In this document: piece after piece, positions 43,668 to 52,999 of the stretch
How positions within the stretch are numbered: the first letter of the stretch is position 1
Layout: every line of letters begins with the position of its first letter
NCBI RefSeq assembly: GCF_018141445.1
Contig: NZ_CP058649.1
Coordinates: forward strand, 4,979,001-5,043,000
Length of the DNA stretch: 64,000 bases
Reading direction: 5' to 3'
Source: Vallitalea pronyensis
GTDB taxonomy: Bacteria > Bacillota > Clostridia > Lachnospirales > Vallitaleaceae
Program-made: the position numbers and the translations under genes
Notes under the pieces: generated by a model
What the model was told of the DNA's origin: nothing
What the model saw: only the letters and a program-made list of their open reading frames with translations
The model's database searches: none

Positions 43668-44996
43668 TTAACGATTTGCTTTTATTACTTTATCCATATC
43701 CGCAATAAACTCTTCAACGGTTATACCACCTGACAAGAGTGCCTGATGATTATCATTGAGTGCCGTTGCTATCTCAGGATTTGGAATGTTCCAAGGAAAA
43801 TAAGTGGTTGACTCAAATTTGCCAATTTCATCGGAATACTTTTGTGCTGCTGGATGACGGGCTTCTTTAGGTGTTACTTCATACGTTAGAGGATTAGCTG
43901 TACCAAATAACTCCACACTGGCAACAGCTCGTTCAATACAATATTCAATAGCAACTTTTTTAGCTAAATCCACATGTTCACCTTTTGGATTAACGGTCCA
44001 TCCACCTTGAGAGGAGCCGCCAGAACGTACATATAAAGTTTCCGCTTCTTTACCAGGTTCTGCAAGTGGGTTATCCAAGTAACCATAGCCTTCACCATAT
44101 TCAGCTATATCCAGTAAGTACCACGTTCCATTACCAATCATAGCCGCTTTACCTGTTTTAAACAATTCAAATGCTTGTGATGCATTGGTTGCAAAGGAAC
44201 TCTTACCAATAAAGCCTGCATTGACCAATTCAACCACTTGTTCCGCTGCTCTTACATAGCCTGGGTCAGTAATATCAGCTGTACCATCCATTAAAGCCTT
44301 AACGCCACCTGGGTTGTAACGTGAAGCGATGGTATCATAGAACTGAATACCTGGCCATGGCTGTGCTGCAAATAAAGCAAAAGGTATAATTTTATTATCT
44401 GCAAATGTTTTGGTTGCTTCTAATAATTCATCGTAATTTGTAGGTAATTTAACACCATACTCATCAAAAACCGATTGATTGTAATAAATCAAAAAGTTAC
44501 GAGGTGGTTCAAAGTTCATGGCATAAGTATGACCATCAGCATTAACCAATGAACCAAGACTTGTGGGATTGACTTTTTCCATGACACCATTTTCTTCCAT
44601 CACATCTTCAAGTGGTTCGATATCCCCTGACTCTAAAAACGTATTGATGATGGTTTCACCCGTAACCTCATAAATATCAGGTAATTTTCCAACAGCTGCC
44701 ATTGTCTTTAACTCCACACCTGTAGCATCCACACGATGAATAATTTCAATTTCAATTGGGAATTTTTCTTCCAGTCTTGCTACCGCTTGATCAACAACAG
44801 CAACATCTGTATCTGCATAATACGTATATAATCTTAAAGGTATCTTCTCTTCTGACCCTTCATTGTCTTTTGAATCCCCCGCACTGTTTTCGGTACTTCC
44901 AGTGTCTGTTTCTTTTTTTTCTTCTTTTTCACTTCCACATGCTGCCAAACTAAATAGCATAACAACCATCATAAGTAATGTTAAAAGTTTTTTCAT
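43668..44996 (-). CDS. Extracellular sugar-binding lipoprotein (CUT1 family)
   Basis: The 442 residues start with a lipoprotein signal peptide (lipobox SLAAC, Cys20), an acidic linker rich in Glu, Lys and Ser, then the two-lobed solute-binding fold (LYTYYADTDVAV, GKLPDIYEVTG, TYAMNFEPPRNFLIYYNQSV, FKTGKAAMIGNGTWYL). ATG 44996 is preceded by AAAAGGAGC; the longer frame to 45032 lacks such support. It delivers an oligosaccharide to the two permeases downstream. A YesM/YesN two-component system is encoded directly upstream on the same strand and probably controls it. The sugar is unknown. Confidence 0.93.
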   Translation of the reverse strand: MKKLLTLLMMVVMLFSLAACGSEKEEKKETDTGSTENSAGDSKDNEGSEEKIPLRLYTYYADTDVAVVDQAVARLEEKFPIEIEIIHRVDATGVELKTMAAVGKLPDIYEVTGETIINTFLESGDIEPLEDVMEENGVMEKVNPTSLGSLVNADGHTYAMNFEPPRNFLIYYNQSVFDEYGVKLPTNYDELLEATKTFADNKIIPFALFAAQPWPGIQFYDTIASRYNPGGVKALMDGTADITDPGYVRAAEQVVELVNAGFIGKSSFATNASQAFELFKTGKAAMIGNGTWYLLDIAEYGEGYGYLDNPLAEPGKEAETLYVRSGGSSQGGWTVNPKGEHVDLAKKVAIEYCIERAVASVELFGTANPLTYEVTPKEARHPAAQKYSDEIGKFESTTYFPWNIPNPEIATALNDNHQALLSGGITVEEFIADMDKVIKANR

Positions 44997-45039
44997 GTAG
45001 CCCGCTCCTTTTAAATAAATTTTATTTACCATACAGTAA

Positions 45040-45123
45040 ATTATAGACGCTTAATAAAAGTCAGTAAATGCAATATAGGGGTCAAACTTGTATAATATGC
45101 TACTTTTTCACAAGATTGACCCC
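45040..45123 (-). promoter_or_regulatory. Sugar ABC operon promoter with upstream inverted repeat
   Basis: On the minus strand the -10 is TATAAT (45040-45045) with a poor -35, TTTACT (45063-45068), 17 bp away. Upstream of it lie arms GGGGTCAAACTTGT (45078-45091) and ACAAGATTGACCCC (45110-45123), complementary at 13 of 14 positions around 18 bp. The poor -35 and this upstream site fit activation, presumably by YesN. The T run at 45124-45130 makes the same repeat look like a plus-strand terminator, but no plus-strand gene precedes it. Confidence 0.55.
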
Positions 45124-45164
45124 TTTTTTTATATATAACAACCATAAAATGTCTTATTTCTTAA

Positions 45165-46682
45165 CTATTCACTTCTATATTGACTAGAAATTTCGAATTC
45201 CTTTGGCGTAATACCAACATATTTTTTAAAACTTTTACTAAAATAAGCGGCATCGATATAGCCTACCATGGATGCTATTTCAGAATGTTTATACACATTT
45301 TTCATCAATAACTCCTTTGATTTCTGCATCCGTAGCTCAATAATGTAGTTATTCATGGTCTTACCCATCACTTTTTTAAACACACGCCTTACATAACTGA
45401 TATCCAAATGGAGGGCTTCACCAATCATACGTATGGATAGTGCAGGATCTGCATAGTTGTCCTTAATAAAATCAACACTGTCTTCAGCAACTTTTTGTGC
45501 TTTGGTCCGCTTAACGGTTTTATTTTGCTTAATGGATTCCACATAAAATTGTATCACATGCTCTTTTATTTCACTGATTTTTTTATGTCTAAAGTTATAG
45601 TGCATGCTATCGCCATCAGCATATCTACCACTGGTGTTTTCTGTGATTGTGGAATAACAAATTGACATGAGTCCATTGCTAATGGTAATTAAATGCTCAT
45701 AATCCACCTTTTCTTTTTCCAGGTGTTCAAAGATGTTCTCTAGCTGCATGATCACCTTCTGTTGGTCACCGCTTCGTAGGGCCACTAATAATTGTTCTAA
45801 ATCCGTGATGGAGTAAAAATACTTGGCGATATCGGACGGGTTCGTCTTATACAGTTTTACACCTTTTTCACCAAAGATAATGCCGTTATTAACCATCTCT
45901 AATGCCTGTTTATAGGAGTTACCAATCTCAAGTATGGTGTCACACACATGACCAATTCCCACCAAAGGCTGTTCTAATGGGGTCCCATATTTATCGAGGA
46001 AACATTGAAACCGGTTCATCAGTTCAGTCTTGTTCTTTTTATCCCCCAGTTCATAAAAGCAAATGATCTGAGAGATGCCATTTTTAATAAAAAGTATGCT
46101 GTTATCCATGGAAAAGTGGGATCTTAAGCGCTTTATTAACCGTTGGCGACTTTGTTCCTTTGAACAATACATCACACTTATTTGAAAATACATTTTTTTA
46201 TCTAAGTCAAAGTACTCTTTTGCTATGGCTATGTTTTCATCCACTGGATTGAATAATAAATTGTAAATCATGGACTTCTTATGACGCATGGTGCTCATGT
46301 CATCTTTTTGAATCTGTTTTTTAGCTTGTACTAACGCATGTTCTAACTCTTCTACATCGAAAGGCTTTAATAAATAGTCTCTTACATCCAGTTTCATACT
46401 TTTCCTGACATATTCTATTTCATCACTTCCTGTGATAATAATAATATATGTTTTAATGTGATGCTCTTTGATAAACTCCGCTAGTGCCAATCCATCCATT
46501 AAGGGCATAATCATATCCAGTAAAATGATATCCGGTTGACACGCCTTTATTTTCATCAAAGCATCTTCCCCATCGGTAGCTTCTGCACACACATCAAGGG
46601 ATAATTTATCCCAATCAACTATTTTTCGCACATATTCCCTTGCTAATGGCTCATCGTCTACAATCAACACTTTATACATCAT
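45165..46682 (-). CDS. YesN-type response regulator with AraC DNA-binding domain
   Basis: The 505 residues comprise a receiver (VDDEPLAREYV, phospho-Asp in IILLDMIMP, Lys in YLLKPF; residues 1-120), a long middle region of about 270 residues and an AraC-type C-terminus (SIRMIGEALHLDISYVRRVF, HSEIASMVGYIDAAYFSKSF). AAGGGG precedes two adjacent ATGs. It is 8 nt from the YesM kinase gene, its partner. Such pairs sense extracellular sugars and activate a nearby CUT1 transporter, here the operon starting at 44996. Confidence 0.93.
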   Translation of the reverse strand: MMYKVLIVDDEPLAREYVRKIVDWDKLSLDVCAEATDGEDALMKIKACQPDIILLDMIMPLMDGLALAEFIKEHHIKTYIIIITGSDEIEYVRKSMKLDVRDYLLKPFDVEELEHALVQAKKQIQKDDMSTMRHKKSMIYNLLFNPVDENIAIAKEYFDLDKKMYFQISVMYCSKEQSRQRLIKRLRSHFSMDNSILFIKNGISQIICFYELGDKKNKTELMNRFQCFLDKYGTPLEQPLVGIGHVCDTILEIGNSYKQALEMVNNGIIFGEKGVKLYKTNPSDIAKYFYSITDLEQLLVALRSGDQQKVIMQLENIFEHLEKEKVDYEHLITISNGLMSICYSTITENTSGRYADGDSMHYNFRHKKISEIKEHVIQFYVESIKQNKTVKRTKAQKVAEDSVDFIKDNYADPALSIRMIGEALHLDISYVRRVFKKVMGKTMNNYIIELRMQKSKELLMKNVYKHSEIASMVGYIDAAYFSKSFKKYVGITPKEFEISSQYRSE

Positions 46683-46690
46683 AACGCCCC

Positions 46691-48469
46691 TTAATTGTGA
46701 TTTTGCAACTTAATACCCCTGCCAATTCTTAATTGTACAGTGGTTCCTCTATTTATCTCACTTATAATTTCCAGACCATAATCCAGTCCATAATATAGTT
46801 TGAGTCTTTCATCAACATTAATAATCCCATAAGGTTTATTCAGGTTCATTTCTGAAGATCTGGAGAAAATCTTCTTAATGAGCTCTTGTTGTATACCAAC
46901 ACCATTATCGGATACATTGAGCATGATACCTTTTTCATATAAATGTCCAGTAATGAGGATAATTCCCTTTTTCTTCTTTGCTTTTAACCCATGGTAAATT
47001 GCATTCTCTACAAGGGGTTGTAGTGTAAATTTGGGAATAACATCATTCAAAATCTCGTCTGAAACATCCAATTCAAAATCAAAAACGTCCGGATAACGAA
47101 TTCTTTGAATATAGAGATATTTCTCCACTAAAGCCACTTCTCTTTTTATAGGAATAATTTCATCACCTTTACTAAGTGCAATACGATAAAAGTCTGCGAT
47201 ATTTTTTGTTGCTTTCATGACTTCTTGTCTTCGGTCAAGTGCTGCAAGCCTATTAATAATATCCAGTGTATTGTACAAGAAGTGGGGTTTTATTTGTGAT
47301 TGCAATAAGGCTAATTCATACTCTCTCTTTTTCTTTTCGTTTTCATCAATACGTCTTAACAGCCTTTGATTTCGGTCTATCATTGTATTAAAACTATCAT
47401 TAAGGATGCCGATCTCGTCACCTCGATTGGCTGTTATATGCTTGCTTAAGATACCATCTTTTAATTTTTTCATGTGATCCGTAAGGCCCTTTAGAGGCCT
47501 GGTTATTGTCTGGGATAACTTCATGGCACTTATGAGTGCAATAAAAAACACAAAACCACCAATCAACATCAGTGTTTTTGTCATTTTATCCACATCTCTC
47601 GTCAGTTCATCTAAGGGGGTCAAACTAATGACTTTCCAATCCGTATTGGTGATGGGGATCGCATTGGCTAAAACTGTTTTTCCATCCACCTGAATCTCTT
47701 GATATTTGGTATCTACAGTGTTGTTTATGGCATCTAAATCAAATGTTGTGGCAATTTCCTCTCGAATATCCGATGAAACAATCTTATTGTTACCATCCAC
47801 AATCCTATAGACAACTTCTTTTGATGACCCTACATTTTTATACACTTGAAAGAGATTACTCTCATGAATATTTAATACAATATATCCCATATCTTTTGCC
47901 GTTAATATATTTCTTAATTTTTTTACAAAGGAAACATGATATTCATCGGGGTCAGCAGACAAAACTTCTTTCTTATGAACAGGTAACCATCCACCCCTTC
48001 TATCCACTTTCTGTATGTCACGAAAAAAATCACTTGTCTTAATATTACCTACTCGATAGACATTGACTGATAGGATGGAGGTGATATAGTCTCCCTTATT
48101 ATTCACGTAGGTAATGGCATCTATTCGATTAAATAATATTTTTGACATAAGAAGAGCTGTGGTCACATGTTGGACATCATTAAGATTCTTGTTATCCACA
48201 TCACCAAATTTTACATAATTATTCACATTGATAATCGCCGCATTGGCACAGCTGTTTGCTTCTTCAATTAAATTCTCAATATTAGCTCCTATGAGTTCTA
48301 AATCATGTTTCACATTCTGGGACGCATTTTCAATAATGATACCCTTGGTAATGTTGTTGGCCAATAATGTAATAAGAAAGATACTGCCTATCAAAATGGG
48401 AAGAAAAACAATCCGTATTCTGGTGGAGATGGACATTTCATATAGATTTTTTTTCATTCTATCTAACAT
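46691..48469 (-). CDS. YesM-type sensor histidine kinase
   Basis: This 592-residue kinase has two membrane helices (about 20-40 and 295-315) around a Cache-like extracellular sensor, a HAMP linker (TRPLKGLTDHMKKLKDG), the His_kinase segment LLQSQIKPHFLYNTLDIINR with the phospho-His, and an ATPase domain (LVENAIYHGLK, VSDNGVGI). ATG 48469 has GGGAGGTG upstream; an in-frame GTG at 48478 overlaps it. It is followed by the YesN gene and the sugar transporter operon, so the ligand is probably the transported sugar or its binding protein. Confidence 0.92.
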   Translation of the reverse strand: MLDRMKKNLYEMSISTRIRIVFLPILIGSIFLITLLANNITKGIIIENASQNVKHDLELIGANIENLIEEANSCANAAIINVNNYVKFGDVDNKNLNDVQHVTTALLMSKILFNRIDAITYVNNKGDYITSILSVNVYRVGNIKTSDFFRDIQKVDRRGGWLPVHKKEVLSADPDEYHVSFVKKLRNILTAKDMGYIVLNIHESNLFQVYKNVGSSKEVVYRIVDGNNKIVSSDIREEIATTFDLDAINNTVDTKYQEIQVDGKTVLANAIPITNTDWKVISLTPLDELTRDVDKMTKTLMLIGGFVFFIALISAMKLSQTITRPLKGLTDHMKKLKDGILSKHITANRGDEIGILNDSFNTMIDRNQRLLRRIDENEKKKREYELALLQSQIKPHFLYNTLDIINRLAALDRRQEVMKATKNIADFYRIALSKGDEIIPIKREVALVEKYLYIQRIRYPDVFDFELDVSDEILNDVIPKFTLQPLVENAIYHGLKAKKKKGIILITGHLYEKGIMLNVSDNGVGIQQELIKKIFSRSSEMNLNKPYGIINVDERLKLYYGLDYGLEIISEINRGTTVQLRIGRGIKLQNHN

Positions 48470-48544
48470 CACGTACACCTCCCAAGACTTATCATTATCT
48501 TTATTATAACCTTTTTCTGCTATTTGAAAAGGATGAAATGATGA

Positions 48545-50680
48545 TTATGTTAAACCGTGTTTGGCTATAACCGCTTTGATGGCATTATAAGTGACACATG
48601 CTTCTGAGGCTTCTTTAATAGGTTTTAACCGTTCAGTACCTAATGTTTTAATGGTTTCTAGAATGGTTTCTTCATAACCTTCTGGTATAAATTGATCCAT
48701 ATCCAGATCAAACCCCATGGTATAGGCTTCAAATATATGATTTTCCACTGTCCTTATTTGAATAGCACGTTCTTTGGCCACTGCCGAAATATCTTGCAAT
48801 TCCAAAAAGAGCTTAGCGGATAGGAAGCAAGATGGCTCCTTTTGTTTCTTAGGTTTGGTTGATGGTTCTGCTTGTTTATACATGTCTATATCATCGACTT
48901 GAATCTGGTGTGCTTCCACATACTTTGCAATGTCATCTATAAACTGCTGGCCATATTTTTTGAACTTGGCTTCCCCAACACCTTTTACCCTTAACATGGC
49001 TGTTTGGTTCATGGGGTATTGTTTGCACATGTCCCTCAGAGAAGCATCACTGAAGACCACATAAGGTGGTACATGCTCTTTTGATGCAATATCTCTTCTT
49101 AGCTGCCTTAATTGTTCAAATAAGACTTCTTCTACTTGAACATCTTCTTCTTCCATCACATTGCGGTATACTTGTTCCATACCTTTTAAGACTTTCACAC
49201 CACGCTTTGTTAATTTCACAATAGGGAATTCATCATGTGTCATATGGAGATATTCCTCTGCAATTAATAGGTTGATACGGTCTTTGATGGCATCAATGGT
49301 TAAATTAGATAAAAGACCGTAAGTGGATAAATGATGAAAACCTAATTGTAATACCCGTTTGTTTTTAGAGCCTTTTAAAACCTCTGCAATAATCTTGGTG
49401 CCAAATCGTTCTTTCATGCGTACCACACAGGATAGGATTTTTTGTGCTTCGATGGTCATGTCTTCTTTGATAATCTGACCATTACAGTTACTGCAATTAT
49501 CACAGTTATCCTCGATCTGTTCATCTCCAAAGTAGGCTAAAATATACTTTCGCAGACAATACGTAACATGGGCATATTGGGTCATCTGCTGTAGCTTCTC
49601 ATACTTCATATGCTTTCGCACATCATCCAAATCCTCGGATTGGTCAATGAGATATCGCCTTAGCTGAACATCTGCTGCACCAAATAGAAGGATGCAGTTA
49701 GACGGCAAACCATCTCTTCCTGCTCTACCAGCTTCTTGGTAATAGGCTTCAATATTCTCAGGCATATTATAGTGAATCACATAACGGACATTGGATTTAT
49801 CAATCCCCATCCCAAATGCATTGGTAGCTACCATCACATCCACATCATCGTATAAGAACTTCTCTTGATTCTGTTTTCGTTCTTCTGGACCCATACCACC
49901 ATGATACATACCTGCACGGAGGCCTTCCTTAAGCAATAATTTACATATTTTTTCTGTTTCTTTTCGGGTGCCAGCATAGATAATACCTGCTTCTTTTTGG
50001 TGTTTTGAGGTATAATCCACGATAAAATGATGTTTATTAACCCCTTTTAGGACAGTAAACGTAAGATTTTCACGGTTATACCCGTTTTTTATTAATGCAG
50101 GATTTTGTAATTTTAATTGTTGAATCATGTCTTCTTGTACACGTTCCGTTGCTGTTGCTGTTAGAGCAGCTACAACGGGACGCTCCGGAAGTTTCTCAAT
50201 AAAGTCATGGATGGCCCTATAACTTGGACGAAAATCATGTCCCCACTGGGAAACACAATGGGCTTCATCCACAGCAATAAAAGCAATCTGTATTTCCTTG
50301 GCCATCTGCTGAATGCTTTCTGTTTCCAACCGTTCAGGTGCAACATAGATGATGTCATATTTTCCCTTTATGACATCATCTAATCGCTGGTTAATGGCTT
50401 GATACGTCAGCATGCTGTTGATGTATGTAGCCTGAATGCCTACTGAATCAAGAGCATCCACCTGATCTTTCATTAAGGATATAAGAGGGGAAATAACCAT
50501 CGTAACCCCATCAAAAAGTAAAGCAGGTATCTGATAGCAGATGGATTTCCCCCCGCCCGTTGGCATGATGACCATGGTATCTTGCTTATTCAAAATATGT
50601 GTTATGGCTTCTTCTTGACCTTGTTTAAAGGTATCATAGCCATATACTTTTTTCAATATACTTCGTGCTTCCTCTATCAT
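48545..50680 (-). CDS. recQ: ATP-dependent DNA helicase RecQ
   Basis: The 711 residues contain helicase motifs I (MPTGGGKSICYQIP), II (AVDEAHCVSQWGHDFRPSY, DEAH box), III (ALTATAT) and VI (QEAGRAGRDG), the RecQ zinc site (CLRKYILAYFG, NCDNCSNC), the winged helix and a C-terminal HRDC domain (about 505-590), ending in a helix-rich tail. RecQ unwinds recombination and replication intermediates 3' to 5'. I use ATG 50680 because AAGGTGG lies five bases before it; a GTG at 50689 overlaps that site. It lies downstream of the Tad-like genes on the same strand, 58 nt after the coiled-coil gene, and may share their transcript. Confidence 0.95.
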   Translation of the reverse strand: MIEEARSILKKVYGYDTFKQGQEEAITHILNKQDTMVIMPTGGGKSICYQIPALLFDGVTMVISPLISLMKDQVDALDSVGIQATYINSMLTYQAINQRLDDVIKGKYDIIYVAPERLETESIQQMAKEIQIAFIAVDEAHCVSQWGHDFRPSYRAIHDFIEKLPERPVVAALTATATERVQEDMIQQLKLQNPALIKNGYNRENLTFTVLKGVNKHHFIVDYTSKHQKEAGIIYAGTRKETEKICKLLLKEGLRAGMYHGGMGPEERKQNQEKFLYDDVDVMVATNAFGMGIDKSNVRYVIHYNMPENIEAYYQEAGRAGRDGLPSNCILLFGAADVQLRRYLIDQSEDLDDVRKHMKYEKLQQMTQYAHVTYCLRKYILAYFGDEQIEDNCDNCSNCNGQIIKEDMTIEAQKILSCVVRMKERFGTKIIAEVLKGSKNKRVLQLGFHHLSTYGLLSNLTIDAIKDRINLLIAEEYLHMTHDEFPIVKLTKRGVKVLKGMEQVYRNVMEEEDVQVEEVLFEQLRQLRRDIASKEHVPPYVVFSDASLRDMCKQYPMNQTAMLRVKGVGEAKFKKYGQQFIDDIAKYVEAHQIQVDDIDMYKQAEPSTKPKKQKEPSCFLSAKLFLELQDISAVAKERAIQIRTVENHIFEAYTMGFDLDMDQFIPEGYEETILETIKTLGTERLKPIKEASEACVTYNAIKAVIAKHGLT

Positions 50681-50738
50681 GTGCGCCACCTTTTTATACT
50701 CTCCTGTAATCTACCCACCATCATTATTTTGTCATGTA

Positions 50739-51680
50739 CTATAAGATTTCTTGATGCCCAATAATAAGCTTTCTCTCTTTTGAACGCTTGAGTATCTCTT
50801 CTTCAATGGATAAACGCTTGTGATGCAATTGACGGTTAAGGTCAATGACATCCCACCTGGTACCTTCAACCCTTGTCATAATACCTTCCAGCTTACCTTC
50901 TGCAATCATTTCCTCAAAAAGTCCATCTAACCAATAATGAACATAGGTTAAATAATCTTCAATATGTACATCTTCTGAAAACTCTTCAGCAATATCACCT
51001 AATTCTCTTAGATATTTTCTCACGAGCTTTTGAATATCAAAAAATATCCCTAAGTTTTCACCAATGGAGTTTTTTTGTTCATCTCCTAATATACCACCAT
51101 TACGTATTTGAATAAAGCCTAAATTTTGAACTTTTTCGATGAGGGCTTCTGCTTTTTTTAAGGTAAAGCGTAAATCTTCACCTGCTATGTAGGCTTCTTT
51201 CATTTCTTGATTTTGACTTTTTAAGGTAACGATTCTATTATTCACAGCCGATAAACGATCCGCCTCTTCTGTTTCTTGTAATAAAATCTTTTTTTCTTTT
51301 ATTTTTACGGCTTGTCTGTATTCATCCATCAGTACTTCATATGTACTTAGTTGATGCTTTATGGCATCTATTTCTCTATTTATCGACCCGATTGCTTTTA
51401 CATAGCTGTCATATTTTAATTTTGCTACCATGGCTTCTTGTTCTTCTTTTAGACGTTTTTTCTCTTTTAACAAGAAGATGGTATAGATAATATTTTCCAG
51501 TGTGAATTTATGCAGTTTCTCTTTATGCTGCATATCTCTTTCAAGTTTTTTCTGTTGCTGGTCTCTTTTTTGAATCAGTTCGTGCCGTTCCTTTAAGACT
51601 TTGTGATATCGCTTATTCAGTCTTTGCTGTTCCTTTACTTTATTTTCTAAATAAAGTAATCTCTCATGTAAGACTTCCAT
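50739..51680 (-). CDS. Coiled-coil protein of unknown function
   Basis: This 313-residue protein is almost wholly helical. Long heptad-like coiled coils cover about residues 1-130, rich in K, E, Q and R, with further helices to the end. A less charged patch near 190-245 (VQNLGFIQIRNGGILGDEQKN, ISFDIQKLVRKYLREL-like) could be a small globular part. There is no signal peptide or membrane segment. GGAGG precedes the ATG. It sits between the Tad-like genes and recQ. I do not recognise a family; a cytoplasmic scaffold role is a guess. Confidence 0.7.
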   Translation of the reverse strand: MEVLHERLLYLENKVKEQQRLNKRYHKVLKERHELIQKRDQQQKKLERDMQHKEKLHKFTLENIIYTIFLLKEKKRLKEEQEAMVAKLKYDSYVKAIGSINREIDAIKHQLSTYEVLMDEYRQAVKIKEKKILLQETEEADRLSAVNNRIVTLKSQNQEMKEAYIAGEDLRFTLKKAEALIEKVQNLGFIQIRNGGILGDEQKNSIGENLGIFFDIQKLVRKYLRELGDIAEEFSEDVHIEDYLTYVHYWLDGLFEEMIAEGKLEGIMTRVEGTRWDVIDLNRQLHHKRLSIEEEILKRSKERKLIIGHQEIL

Positions 51681-51741
51681 GCTTAACCTCCAATATACTA
51701 AACTTTATCCCATGTCATGATAACATTTCGTATCATGTAGA

Positions 51742-52356
51742 CTATAAGTTTTCAAAGAAACCTATAATGTCTTTTACTTTTTCTCTGTATTTTTCTTTTG
51801 CTGCTTTTACTGGACCAAGATAATCCGATAAATCATCCAAGTAGTCCATGTTTCGAATAACTTCTGCCGGATCCCTCATGCTGGTTTTACTCTGAACAAC
51901 CATGTTTATGCCTGTGCTTATACCTAATAATTGATTAACCGGATCAAGAGGTGTACTGAATTTTTTCCTTACTTCTATGGTTAAATGCTGTTTCAAGATA
52001 TAATTTTTTATATCTGTCGTCATATGCAACTGATCATCTTTTAACAGCAATCGCCTCTGTGCTTCTTTTTTGATAAAAGCGCTAACGTCATCTTCATATC
52101 CTCCTTGCTTCGCCCATCGCCAATATAACCCTTTACTAAGACGCTCTTTTGGTGTCAAGACATGTCCTGATTGAATATCTACCCGATTGGCATAAGCCAG
52201 TTCAAATCTTTCTGCCGCTTCATTGGTGATGGCTTTTAATACGGTTGAATCGTGCAGGTAGATACTCATATACAAAAGGCTAACAATAGCAAAGAAAACT
52301 ATGGGGAATATAAGTGAAGCTTCTACGGTTAGACTTCCTCGCCATTTTGTCTGCAA
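51742..52356 (-). CDS. TadE-like pseudopilin protein
   Basis: The likely start is TTG 52356, with GAGGTGAG before it, giving MQTKWRGSLTVEASLIFP; ATGs at 52383 and 52380 have no ribosome site. The 204-residue protein has a type IV pilin-like N-terminus, G|SLTVE with Glu at +5 and a single hydrophobic helix, then a soluble domain without Cys. TadE-type minor pseudopilins are cut by a prepilin peptidase at this Gly, and the gene for one lies 5 nt upstream of the longer frame. It probably assembles in or on a Tad-like envelope structure. Confidence 0.8.
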   Translation of the reverse strand: MQTKWRGSLTVEASLIFPIVFFAIVSLLYMSIYLHDSTVLKAITNEAAERFELAYANRVDIQSGHVLTPKERLSKGLYWRWAKQGGYEDDVSAFIKKEAQRRLLLKDDQLHMTTDIKNYILKQHLTIEVRKKFSTPLDPVNQLLGISTGINMVVQSKTSMRDPAEVIRNMDYLDDLSDYLGPVKAAKEKYREKVKDIIGFFENL

Positions 52357-52387
52357 TTTCCTCACCTCGTTTTCATGCATCATACAT

Positions 52388-52999
52388 TTATATGACCATT
52401 AAGAGCATATAAGCCATCAGTAAAAAAGGAACCAAAGGTAATCTGGTCTTTCGATTAACCACACGAAAAGTCAGTAAAATAAGGCCTACTACCCCACTAA
52501 TTACAAGTCCATAGAGTAAAATAGCAATGGCCATCTTATAACCCAAGACAAGACCCACTACGCTAATGACGAATGCATCCCCCATACCTAGTGCACCCCG
52601 GGTTATACGGGATAAGGCCACTAAACTTCCACCAACAGCTATACAGCCTATGAGTGCATCTTGCCATACTAGATTAGGGTTGAGTATGACCATGCATACG
52701 CCAATAACCCCACCCAGAATAAGGGCATCCATAGGCACTTCACGATACCTGATATCATGGACACTCATACTCATTAATAGCCATGTTATAAAACTCATTG
52801 CAATAAATTGATTGGTTAACCCATAGCGGTTATATAAGAAAAGTATACTGACTGTCAGTATGCTTGTTATCCCTATGGCATACAGGTATTTCTGTTTTTC
52901 AAGGATAGAACTGCTCTGTTTTTTTATGCTATGTATCTTAAGTGTATACACACTTGTTAGTAGACCTAAGATACTACCCATGATGCATATATACGTCAT
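52388..52999 (-). CDS. Type IV prepilin peptidase (A24 family, TadV-like)
   Basis: The 203 residues have seven to eight membrane helices and the two catalytic Asp of A24 aspartic peptidases, Asp82 in SVHDIRYREVP and Asp141 in GALGMGD. It lacks the N-terminal Cys-rich methylase domain of PilD, as TadV/CpaA-type enzymes do. It would cut the Gly-Ser bond in the two TadE-like proteins encoded on each side. Its start overlaps the upstream gene by 4 nt. Confidence 0.88.
   Translation of the reverse strand: MTYICIMGSILGLLTSVYTLKIHSIKKQSSSILEKQKYLYAIGITSILTVSILFLYNRYGLTNQFIAMSFITWLLMSMSVHDIRYREVPMDALILGGVIGVCMVILNPNLVWQDALIGCIAVGGSLVALSRITRGALGMGDAFVISVVGLVLGYKMAIAILLYGLVISGVVGLILLTFRVVNRKTRLPLVPFLLMAYMLLMVI

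Noticed and set aside
45078..45130. Plus-strand intrinsic terminator (hairpin plus T7)
   Set aside because: The shape fits, but no plus-strand gene lies upstream for many kilobases; its position before the poor -35 of the sugar operon fits a regulatory site better.
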